Shown: one piece after another, positions 1 to 5,185 of the stretch | How positions within the stretch are numbered: position 1 is the stretch's first letter | How the letters are laid out: every line of letters starts with the position of its first letter | Assembly: GCA_900553285.1 (NCBI GenBank) | Contig: USCX01000091.1 | Span: 1 to 5,185 of the forward strand | Source: an uncultured Prevotella sp. | GTDB lineage: Bacteria > Bacteroidota > Bacteroidia > Bacteroidales > Bacteroidaceae | Reading direction: 5' to 3' | DNA length: 5,185 bases | Translations under genes and position numbers: made by a program | Notes under the pieces: model-generated | Seen by the model: only the letters and a program-made list of their open reading frames with translations | Told to the model about the DNA's origin: nothing | Database searches by the model: none

Positions 1-37
1 ATCTGTTGATAGTCAAATAAAACCTACCTGATTACAA

Positions 38-69
38 CAAATATAGTGAAAGGCGGGCGGAGAAACGAA
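38..69 (-). promoter_or_regulatory. Possible Bacteroidota-type promoter, reading left
   Basis: On the minus strand, TATATTTG at 45-38 matches the Bacteroidota -7 consensus TAnnTTTG exactly. TTCG at 69-66, exactly 20 nt upstream, is one base off the usual -33 TTTG, and the consensus spacing is about 19-21 nt. The box falls at the change from GC-rich spacer to AT-rich sequence. A transcript from here would start around position 30 and leave the window, which would suit a further minus-strand gene beyond the left edge. An exact 8-bp match with four fixed T residues can arise by chance in AT-rich DNA, so this is tentative. Confidence 0.35.
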
Positions 70-144
70 GAAGAAGCACGTTTTTCTGTGGCCCGCCCGC
101 GTCGCTGTCTGTTTTTTGCGAAACATGGGCGGGCAAATCCCGGT

Positions 145-183
145 GAGACGGAGTATGTGAGGAGACGGACAGAACATGTGAGG
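145..183. repeat. Imperfect tandem repeat, two units
   Basis: GAGACGGA followed by ATGTGAGG appears twice: at 145-152 plus 155-162, and at 162-169 plus 176-183. The spacers are 2 and 6 nt, and the first unit ends on the base that starts the second. No function is apparent, and the two-copy match may be a local duplication. Confidence 0.45.
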
Positions 184-268
184 CCAGGGTTTCCCGTTCG
201 AAGCGTCCGGTCGTGATTGAGAAAAGGAGGGGGCGTTTTTGTCGGAAGCGAGACGGGCGTGACGCTCT

Positions 269-301
269 GGCTGACAGAAAGCACAGTCCGGCTGACAGAA
301 A
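269..301. repeat. Direct repeat GGCTGACAGAAA, two copies, 21-nt period
   Basis: GGCTGACAGAAA occurs at 269-280 and again at 290-301. With the two bases before each copy the match is 13 of 14. The second copy supplies part of the arm of the 281-322 hairpin. The nine bases CTGTCAGCC at 305-313 can therefore pair with either copy, giving two mutually exclusive stems. It may be a slipped duplication at the hairpin or a switchable RNA structure. Confidence 0.6.
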
Positions 302-322
302 ATCCTGTCAGCCGGACTGTGC
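281..322 (-). terminator. Perfect 18-bp hairpin, probable operon terminator
   Basis: GCACAGTCCGGCTGACAG (281-298) is the exact reverse complement of 305-322, leaving a 6-nt loop (299-304). The stem begins 97 nt past the kinase stop codon and is the strongest inverted repeat seen in the window. Read on the minus strand, the stem is followed only by TTTCTGTC, so the U-tract of a classical intrinsic terminator is weak; on the plus strand there is none. A transcription end or RNA-stabilising 3' structure for the leftward operon is the simplest reading. A dispersed genomic repeat is an alternative that cannot be excluded from a single copy. Confidence 0.6.
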
Positions 323-419
323 GGACGCGAAAGGTTTGCGATTTATTGAAGGGCAGAAAATGAGCCCATCCGGCAGTTCCCGCCTGTGAGGCCGGTCATG
401 TTCCGTCGGCGGGTCGGGT

Positions 420-1301
420 TTATATTTTTTCTCCTTCGCGAAGGAAGCGCTCGATGTCTGCTTCTGATTGAGTGAAGGGGCCCGTGGTTTGCAATTTGAG
501 CGTTGACATGGCGGCGGCGAAATGTCCTGCCTCCTCATATCCGGCCCCTTTGATGCGTTTGTAGAGATATCCGGTCGAGTAGGTGTCGCCGCAGCCCGTT
601 ACATCGACAATTTGGCTGGGCTTGTAGGCCGGTATCTCGTAAAACTGTCCTTCGGCAAAGATAAGAGAACCGTAACTGCCTTGCGTGATGCAGACTTCCG
701 GGCATCCCCAGTCGGCTAAGCGTCGTGCGGCTTCGTGCGCCTCGTCACATCCGGTAAGCACTTCCATTTCGTATTCGTTGACTTTCAGGATGTCTACGTA
801 TGGCAGTAGCTCGTGCTTGGCCTCCCAGTCTGTGGCAAAGACATCTTCGCCTTTCACTTCGCGCAACAGACCTTGAACGTCGAGTGACACTTTTCCCTTC
901 CGGTGCAGATAGGGAATGAGATCTGGGGAAAAATCGTCGGCCAAGAGGCTGCCGAGGTGATAGATTTTTGCGTCTATGTGCTCAAGGTCCTGTATGCGGA
1001 AAGAGGATGCTTTGGAGTGGACACGTTGTTCTCTGCGGTTTGTGTCTGCCCCATAGATGTTTTCAAAGAAGACGCTGTTTTCACTGTGAACGAGTCTGAC
1101 AGGAGTGCCAGTCTCCCTCAGTCGTTTTACGACCCGGAGTTCATTCTCACCGATCGCGGTGACGAGCTGGTATTGTACAGGTCTGAGATGACGGATGCCT
1201 TCGGTAAAATAGTATGCGGTCCCTCCCGGCATGAATCGGGTCAGCGACGGAGTGGTAATTTTGTCGAGCGTGATGTGTCCGACACAGCAAATGTCAATCA
1301 T
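420..1301 (-). CDS. PfkB/ribokinase-family carbohydrate kinase, substrate unknown
   Basis: This is a 293-residue cytoplasmic kinase of the PfkB (ribokinase-like) family, which transfers phosphate from ATP to a sugar, nucleoside or related alcohol. The N terminus, MIDICCVGHITLDKI, is the usual first strand. PGGTAYY (residues 25-31) is the Gly-Gly substrate-side motif, KVNEYEMEVLTG (173-184) is the conserved N-E-x-E region, and DVTGCGDTYSTG (233-244) is the C-terminal signature with the anion hole and likely catalytic base Asp239. Length is normal for the family. I chose the ATG at 1301, which overlaps the folC stop region by 8 nt; extending upstream requires a TTG at 1340 and adds 13 residues before the family's normal first strand. 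No Shine-Dalgarno sequence is seen, so translation is probably coupled to folC. The family is certain; the substrate cannot be read from these motifs, and neighbours give no pathway clue. Confidence 0.9.
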   Translation of the reverse strand: MIDICCVGHITLDKITTPSLTRFMPGGTAYYFTEGIRHLRPVQYQLVTAIGENELRVVKRLRETGTPVRLVHSENSVFFENIYGADTNRREQRVHSKASSFRIQDLEHIDAKIYHLGSLLADDFSPDLIPYLHRKGKVSLDVQGLLREVKGEDVFATDWEAKHELLPYVDILKVNEYEMEVLTGCDEAHEAARRLADWGCPEVCITQGSYGSLIFAEGQFYEIPAYKPSQIVDVTGCGDTYSTGYLYKRIKGAGYEEAGHFAAAMSTLKLQTTGPFTQSEADIERFLREGEKI

Positions 1302-2601
1302 TGGAGTGTGGATGGAGATAAGAAAGTAGGTCAGCGACAATAAAACTGCTGCCTCCTACAAAAATGAAGTCGTCTGGGGATGCCTCGTCCAGAGCTTGGT
1401 GGTAGGCTTCAGCCACGGATGAAAATGTTCGCCCTTTGAGACCGTGGGCCTGCGCCATAGTTTGTAGGTGTTGCTCGCTCAGGGCACGGCGGACGGATGC
1501 TTTCGTGAAATAGTAGACTGCGTCTGTCGGCAGGAGGGCTAGTACGGCGTCGACGTCTTTGTCGGCAGCCATTCCGAATACGACGCGGAGGGTGGGGCAT
1601 TTCTGGCGTTGTATTTGTGCGGAGAGGTAAGTCCATGCACCGACGTTGTGCCCGGTGTCGCAAATGACTTTGGGCGAAGTCCGGATCGTTTGCCAGCGGC
1701 CGCGGAGTCCGGTCAGCTCTTCAACGTGTGCCAAGCCCTCGCGTACTTGGTCTGGCGTGAATTGAAAACTCCCGTTGCGGCTGAGCATGCAGAGTGCCGT
1801 AAGGAGTGTATTCATGTTCCGCTTCTGGTAGCTGCCGTTCAGTTGGCTCTTGATGATGCCGAAAGTGCGTGTATCATAGAGCGTGTTTCCTTCTTGGTCC
1901 TCTCGGGCGGATATGATCTCGGGGGCGTCCTCTGCAAAAACAAGCGGGGCTTTCTGTTCGTCTGCTTCGTGCTGAAACACAGGCCGCGTTTCGGGCGTGG
2001 CCTCTCCGACAACAGCCGGAATGCCCTTTTTGATAATGCCGGCCTTCTCCTTGGCAATAGCGGTTAGTGTGGTGCCGAGAAATTGTGTATGGTCGAGGCT
2101 GATGTTCGTAATGAGGCTCAGCGCCGGAGTGATGATGTTCGTGCAGTCCAGACGGCCGCCTAATCCGACTTCGACAACGGCCACGTCGACGTTCATGTCA
2201 GAAAAATACTTGAACGCCAGTGCCGTGGTCAGCTCGAAAAAGGAAGGGTGAAGAGGCTCGAAGAAATCGCGTTCTTTTTCTACGAAGTGAATTACGTAGT
2301 CCTTGGGCATCATTTTGCCGTTTACTCGGATACGTTCGCGGAAGTCCGTCAGATGTGGCGACGTGTATAGTCCGACACGATAGCCTGCGGTTTGAAGGAC
2401 GGCGGCGATGGAGTGGGAGCAGGTTCCCTTTCCGTTCGTGCCTGCAACATGAATGCTCCTGAATGTTTGATGCGGATGCAGGAAGTGGGCGTCGAGTTTC
2501 CATGTCGTTTCTAAGCCCGCCTTGTAGGCCCCCCCTCCTATTTGTTGGAAGAGCGGGGCGCTTTCGTATAAATAGGCCAGCGTTTCCTGATACGTCATCA
2601 T
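1294..2601 (-). CDS. folC: Folylpolyglutamate synthase/dihydrofolate synthase
   Basis: FolC is a cytoplasmic ATP-dependent Mur-ligase-like enzyme. It adds L-glutamate to dihydropteroate (dihydrofolate synthase) and/or to reduced folates (folylpolyglutamate synthase); many bacterial FolC proteins do both. At 435 residues it is full length. The P-loop GTNGKGT is at residues 54-60, followed by the folate-side motif SPHLTDFRERI (81-91), EVGLGGRLD (144-152), the SLDH region (168-171), and KEKAGII (184-190) near the carbamylated lysine of the family. The C-terminal glutamate-binding domain carries DTGHN (315-319) and GMAADKDVD (343-351). The first ATG (2601) overlaps the dnaJ stop as ATGA; a second ATG follows directly, so the start could be one codon later. 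Sequence alone does not separate bifunctional from single-activity enzymes. Its place directly behind dnaJ implies cotranscription with the chaperone genes. Confidence 0.95.
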   Translation of the reverse strand: MMTYQETLAYLYESAPLFQQIGGGAYKAGLETTWKLDAHFLHPHQTFRSIHVAGTNGKGTCSHSIAAVLQTAGYRVGLYTSPHLTDFRERIRVNGKMMPKDYVIHFVEKERDFFEPLHPSFFELTTALAFKYFSDMNVDVAVVEVGLGGRLDCTNIITPALSLITNISLDHTQFLGTTLTAIAKEKAGIIKKGIPAVVGEATPETRPVFQHEADEQKAPLVFAEDAPEIISAREDQEGNTLYDTRTFGIIKSQLNGSYQKRNMNTLLTALCMLSRNGSFQFTPDQVREGLAHVEELTGLRGRWQTIRTSPKVICDTGHNVGAWTYLSAQIQRQKCPTLRVVFGMAADKDVDAVLALLPTDAVYYFTKASVRRALSEQHLQTMAQAHGLKGRTFSSVAEAYHQALDEASPDDFIFVGGSSFIVADLLSYLHPHSND

Positions 2602-3764
2602 TCGAAGTATGAGCGGAATTTGCGGAAGATGGTTTCTTTGATGCTTGAACTCGGACGGAGATTGTCGCTGTCTTTTATTTTTTCGAAGAAGGCTTTCTCC
2701 TCTTTGTTCAGGTTTTCAGGGATGTAGACGCTGATGTTGACGACCATGTCACCGGTGCCGTGGCCGTAGCCTTGGACCGAGGGAAGCCCCTTCCCACGCA
2801 GGCGGAGCACTTTGCCGGGCTGTGTGCCGGGTTCGATTTTTATTCGGGCCTTTCCGTCCAAGGTGGGCACTTCGACGGTATCGCCGAGGGTGGCTTGGGA
2901 AACCGTCAGGAGCAGATTGTATATCAGGTCGTTTTCGTCACGCACAAAATGGGGATGCGGCTCTTCTTCAATCAGGACCTGTATGTCGCCCGCCACGCCG
3001 TTATGTGGGGCGGCGTTGCCTTTGCCCGGGACATTGACGACCATGCCTTCGGCCACGCCGGCCGGGATATTGATTTCTATGATTTCCTCCCCGTTGACGA
3101 TACCTTGACCGTGGCATTTCTTACATTTGTTTTTAATGACACTCCCTTCGCCTTGGCATGTAGGGCATGGCGTTTGCGTCTGGACCATACCGAAAACACT
3201 GCGTTGGGTGCGCATGACGTAGCCCGAGCCATGACATGTGGGGCAAGTTTCCGGATGGCTGCCGTTTTCGCATCCTGTGCCGTGGCAGTCGGGACAACCG
3301 ACGTCCTTATGAACCTTGAATTTCTTGGTGACGCCTGTGGCGATCTCCTCGAGTGTCAGCTTGACTTTCAGTCGCAGGTCGCTGCCTTTGTATTGGCGTC
3401 GCTGGGTCCGTCCGCCGCCGAAGCCGCCGAAACCGCCGAACCCGGTGTGGCCTCCGAATATGTCGCCGAACATGGAGAAAATGTCGTCCATGTTCATGCC
3501 TTGGCCGCCACCGAAACCGCCGAAACCGCCGGCTCCGTTCACGCCGGCGGCTCCGAACTGGTCGTAGCGGGCGCGTTTGTCAGGATCGCGCAGCACATCG
3601 TATGCTTCTGCCGCCTGTTTGAATTTTTCTTCGGCCTCTTTATCCCCCGGATTGCGGTCCGGGTGATATTTGATGGCCATCTTCTTATATGCCTTTTTGA
3701 TTTCGTCAGTATTGGCCGTCCGTTCGACGCCCAATACTGCGTAGTAGTCTATTTCGCTCGCCAT
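2598..3764 (-). CDS. dnaJ: Chaperone DnaJ (type I Hsp40)
   Basis: DnaJ delivers unfolded clients to DnaK and stimulates its ATPase. The J-domain (about residues 5-70) has HPD at 34-36, needed for DnaK activation. A Gly/Phe-rich linker (about 71-118) holds two DIF motifs (94-96, 101-103) and GGF repeats. The zinc region has all four CxxCxGxG motifs intact, beginning at Cys157, Cys174, Cys200 and Cys214, with spacing like Escherichia coli DnaJ. Two C-terminal beta domains follow, including the GDIQVLIEEEPHPHFVRDEN block (259-278). At 388 residues it is full length. I chose the ATG at 3764, giving MASEIDYY; a longer frame starts at a TTG (3770) and adds only two residues. It lies 30 nt after grpE and shares the sequence ATGA with folC. 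A sigma-32-type or CIRCE control element was not found in the adjoining gap. Complete zinc centres and HPD make this a canonical DnaJ rather than a specialised J protein. Confidence 0.98.
   Translation of the reverse strand: MASEIDYYAVLGVERTANTDEIKKAYKKMAIKYHPDRNPGDKEAEEKFKQAAEAYDVLRDPDKRARYDQFGAAGVNGAGGFGGFGGGQGMNMDDIFSMFGDIFGGHTGFGGFGGFGGGRTQRRQYKGSDLRLKVKLTLEEIATGVTKKFKVHKDVGCPDCHGTGCENGSHPETCPTCHGSGYVMRTQRSVFGMVQTQTPCPTCQGEGSVIKNKCKKCHGQGIVNGEEIIEINIPAGVAEGMVVNVPGKGNAAPHNGVAGDIQVLIEEEPHPHFVRDENDLIYNLLLTVSQATLGDTVEVPTLDGKARIKIEPGTQPGKVLRLRGKGLPSVQGYGHGTGDMVVNISVYIPENLNKEEKAFFEKIKDSDNLRPSSSIKETIFRKFRSYFE
3411..3530 (-). repeat. GGF-encoding repeat blocks in the dnaJ G/F linker
   Basis: Two blocks of short coding repeats built on a 9-nt unit GGN-TTC-GGC lie at 3411-3443 and 3504-3530. 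They encode GFGGFGGFGGG (residues 108-118) and GGFGGFGGG (79-87), which flank the DIF-containing segment. This is a normal feature of DnaJ linkers. Near-identical units in each block make slippage and strain-to-strain length variation plausible. Confidence 0.75.
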
Positions 3765-3794
3765 ATTCAATTAATGTGCGCTTCGACATGTTTT

Positions 3795-4364
3795 TTATTG
3801 GCCTACGGCAACCTTGGCATGACGGATGACCTTCTCGTTGAGCAGGTATCCGGGTTGGATGCAGTCTATGATTTTCCCTTTCTTCGCCTCGTCCTCTACG
3901 GGCACAAGGGCTACGGCTTCGTGGAAATCGGTGTCGAAGTCCTGATCTTCTGTCTCTATTTTTTTCAGGCCTTGGCTGGATAAGGTTTTCACCAGCTTAG
4001 ACAGAATGAGGTCGACACCTTCGCGCAGGGTCTCCACGTTGTCGCTTTTTTCCATGTTGGCTTGGGCACGTTCAAGGTCGTCAAGGATGGGAAGAATGGC
4101 TTGCATGACCTTCTCACCGCCGTTGAGAATTAATTCTGTCTTCTCTTTCAGGGTTCGTTTGCGGTAGTTGTCAAACTCAGCAACCTGCCGCAGGTACTTG
4201 TCTTTGAGAACGGCAATTTGTTCTTCGGCTTCTGCGAGTTTTTCCGCATCAGACTTTTCAGCGGGCTGTTCGTCGGTATTCTGTTCCTCGTTGTCTGTGT
4301 GCTCGGGAGCAGTGGCTTGCACTTTTTCCTCCTCGGGAGTCTGTTTCGTATCGTTGTTGCTCAT
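3795..4364 (-). CDS. grpE: Nucleotide exchange factor GrpE
   Basis: GrpE releases ADP from DnaK, completing the DnaK-DnaJ cycle in the cytoplasm, and works as a dimer. The 189 residues begin with an acidic, Glu/Gln/Thr-rich disordered segment (about 1-38). A long helix with coiled-coil character (about 39-95) follows, containing the family run KYLRQVAEFDNYRKRTLKEK (56-75), and then the four-helix dimer region around ILPILDDLERA (90-100). The C-terminal beta domain that contacts DnaK has DTDFHEAVALVPVED (144-158) and the signature GKIIDCIQPGYLLNEKVIRHAKVAV (163-187). The start is ATG at 4364, with no Shine-Dalgarno sequence. It is 61 nt from the preceding ABC-F gene and 30 nt from dnaJ, so grpE-dnaJ surely share a transcript. 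No hrcA, dnaK or CIRCE inverted repeat is present here, so heat control, if any, must act otherwise or from upstream. Confidence 0.97.
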   Translation of the reverse strand: MSNNDTKQTPEEEKVQATAPEHTDNEEQNTDEQPAEKSDAEKLAEAEEQIAVLKDKYLRQVAEFDNYRKRTLKEKTELILNGGEKVMQAILPILDDLERAQANMEKSDNVETLREGVDLILSKLVKTLSSQGLKKIETEDQDFDTDFHEAVALVPVEDEAKKGKIIDCIQPGYLLNEKVIRHAKVAVGQ

Positions 4365-4396
4365 ATCATTAACGTTTGATGTGGGAATGGCAGCAA

Positions 4397-4421
4397 CAAT
4401 CGTACCAAAAAAGCACGACTG
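4397..4421 (-). other. Possible RNA hairpin between ABC-F gene and grpE
   Basis: In minus-strand RNA, CAGUCGUGC (4421-4413) can pair with GUACGAUUG (4405-4397) over nine positions, two of them G-U pairs, around a 7-nt loop of six U and one G. It starts a few bases after the ABC-F stop codon and occupies much of the 61-nt gap. No U-tract follows, so it is not a standard terminator. Partial attenuation or RNA processing between the two genes is possible. The stem relies on wobble pairs and could be coincidental. Confidence 0.3.
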
Positions 4422-4425
4422 ACGT

Positions 4426-5185
4426 TTATTCTGTTTCGTACATTTGGGTGCGGAGCTCGCGGATGCGGTCGTCGTGGATGTAATCTTCGTAATTCATCAG
4501 TTTGTCGATCGAGCCTTTGGGGGTCAGCTCGATGACACGGTTGGCTACGGTGTTGATGAATTCGTGGTCGTGGCTGGCAAAGAGAATGTTCCCCTTGAAA
4601 AGTTTGAGGTTGTTGTTGAAGGCCTGGATGCTTTCCATGTCGAGGTGGTTGGTCGGCGTGTCGAGTATCAGGCAGTTGGCATTGCGCAGTTGCATGCGGG
4701 CAATCATGCAACGCATTTTCTCACCTCCCGACAGCACCCGTACCTTTTTCTGGATGTCCTCATCCTTGAAGAGCATACGGCCCAGGAAGGCTTTGAAGTA
4801 CACGTCGTTTCCTTCTCCGTACTGGCTGAGCCATTCGAGCATGTTCAAGTCGCAGTCGAAAAAGGCCGTGTTGTCGAGCGGCAGGTAGGCGGTGGTGATG
4901 GTGACGCCCCATTTGTAGGTTCCCGCAGCGGCAGGCATATTCCCGTTGATGATTTCAAAGAGGGCCGTCATGGCTCGTGGATTGTGGCTGATGAATACTA
5001 TTTTTTCTCCTTTCTCCACGTTGAACGTCAGATTGTCGAACAGGACCGTACCGTCGTCAGCCACGGCTTTGAGACCATTCACTTCTAAAATCTGATTGCC
5101 CGGCTCGCGGTCCATTTGGAAGATAATGCCCGGATACTTGCGCGTTGAAGGTTGGATTTCGTCGACGTTGAGTTTCTCCAACATT
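4426..5185 (-). CDS. ABC-F family ATPase, YbiT-like, C-terminal part (5' end outside window)
   Basis: This is the last 252 or so residues of an ABC-F protein, a soluble twin-ATPase family without membrane segments that acts at the ribosomal E site. The similarity is to YbiT: the run after the second domain's start, the LGRMLF segment, and LSGGEK...TNHLDMESI all follow it. Counting from the Met encoded at 5184 (an internal residue), the visible part is the tail of the inter-domain linker (1-30) and ATPase domain 2. The signature LSGGEK is at 151-156 and the H-switch SHD at 204-206. Walker A is degenerate: SHNPRAMTA at 66-74 replaces the GxNGxGKST pattern, with Met72 where Lys belongs. Walker B reads LILDTPTNHLD, so Thr176 replaces the catalytic Glu. 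The frame is intact to the TAA at 4428-4426, so this is not decay. Domain 1 is not visible. It may share transcription with grpE. YbiT-like assignment is by recall of the family, not a search. Confidence 0.9.
   Translation of the reverse strand, partial: MLEKLNVDEIQPSTRKYPGIIFQMDREPGNQILEVNGLKAVADDGTVLFDNLTFNVEKGEKIVFISHNPRAMTALFEIINGNMPAAAGTYKWGVTITTAYLPLDNTAFFDCDLNMLEWLSQYGEGNDVYFKAFLGRMLFKDEDIQKKVRVLSGGEKMRCMIARMQLRNANCLILDTPTNHLDMESIQAFNNNLKLFKGNILFASHDHEFINTVANRVIELTPKGSIDKLMNYEDYIHDDRIRELRTQMYETE

Larger units (their letters stand above)
1..419. other. Intergenic region downstream of the kinase gene
   Basis: This stretch separates the stop codon of the PfkB-family kinase from whatever lies beyond the left edge, and no convincing gene is seen in it. 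Open frames here are short and their translations are rich in Pro, Arg and Ser without recognisable motifs. It holds a perfect 18-bp hairpin (281-322), a duplicated GGCTGACAGAAA (269-280 and 290-301), a duplicated GAGACGGA/ATGTGAGG pair (145-183), three GC-rich blocks that can pair with one another (53-60, 91-100, 127-134), and a possible leftward promoter (38-69). Positions 1-50 are AT-rich, whereas 51-419 are GC-rich for an intergenic spacer. A small RNA or a decayed gene is possible, but nothing in the sequence demonstrates either. Confidence 0.7.

Noticed and set aside
24..284. An 86-codon minus-strand open frame in the left intergenic region.
   Set aside because: The translation is rich in Pro, Arg and Ser with no domain; it begins within the probable terminator hairpin and runs through the candidate promoter and the repeats. 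Nothing supports translation.
370..413. Short inverted repeats CCGGC/GCCGG (370-395) and CCCGCC/GGCGGG (379-413) in the kinase 3' region.
   Set aside because: Stems of 5 and 6 bp with loops of 16 and 23 nt in GC-rich DNA are expected by chance, and no U-tract follows either.
1302..1340. A longer kinase start at a TTG codon (1340).
   Set aside because: It adds 13 residues ahead of the family's normal first strand and uses a weak start codon inside folC, while an ATG at 1301 gives the expected N terminus.
3765..3770. A longer DnaJ start at a TTG codon (3770).
   Set aside because: It adds two residues only; the ATG at 3764 gives a typical DnaJ N terminus.
2760..3983. A 407-codon plus-strand open frame antisense to dnaJ and the end of grpE.
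   Set aside because: It lies fully opposite two clear genes, its translation has no family motif and consists of Ala/Val/Phe-rich runs mirroring the dnaJ repeats, and it crosses the dnaJ-grpE gap. Long antisense frames are common opposite genes of this codon use.
4365..4425. A grpE promoter or CIRCE element in the ABC-F to grpE gap.
   Set aside because: TACGATTG (minus strand, 4404-4397) is one base off the -7 consensus but has no TTTG-like element 19-21 nt upstream, and no TTAGCACTC/GAGTGCTAA inverted repeat is present.
1..5185. tRNA, rRNA, CRISPR array, insertion sequence or defence system.
   Set aside because: I saw no cloverleaf-like sequence, no regularly spaced repeats, no transposase or integrase motifs, and every substantial coding region belongs to a recognised housekeeping family.

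Overview
The window reads as a chromosomal housekeeping segment from a member of the Bacteroidota, most likely order Bacteroidales. Three observations support this. The genes have no recognisable Shine-Dalgarno sequence upstream of their starts. The only promoter-like element matches the Bacteroidota TAnnTTTG -7 box. The ABC-F protein has the degenerate second ATPase domain, with Walker B ending Asp-Thr-Pro, that I recall from Bacteroidales homologues. Base composition is moderate, about half GC by eye. Genus assignment is not possible from this window alone.

All five coding regions lie on the minus strand, so transcription runs from the right edge to the left. In that order they are: the C-terminal part of a YbiT-like ABC-F ATPase (4426-5185, its start lies beyond the right edge); a 61-nt gap containing a possible RNA hairpin; grpE (3795-4364); a 30-nt gap; dnaJ (2598-3764); folC (1294-2601), whose ATG overlaps the dnaJ stop by 4 nt; and a PfkB-family sugar kinase (420-1301), whose ATG overlaps the folC end by 8 nt. 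The tight spacing suggests one transcript, at least from grpE to the kinase. Positions 1-419 have no convincing gene. They hold a perfect 18-bp hairpin (281-322) that probably marks the 3' end of the operon, several short direct and inverted repeats, and a possible leftward promoter near the left edge (38-69).

GrpE and DnaJ are the nucleotide-exchange factor and J-domain co-chaperone of DnaK, which is not in the window. The ABC-F protein would act at the ribosome, so the right half concerns protein synthesis and folding. FolC makes and polyglutamylates folate, and the PfkB kinase phosphorylates a small molecule, probably a sugar or nucleoside, that cannot be named from sequence. The link between the chaperone genes and the two metabolic genes appears to be transcriptional and translational coupling rather than a shared pathway.

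I did not find a new multi-gene system. The most notable signal is the ABC-F second ATPase domain, which has lost both its Walker A lysine and its catalytic glutamate but keeps its signature motif and H-switch.
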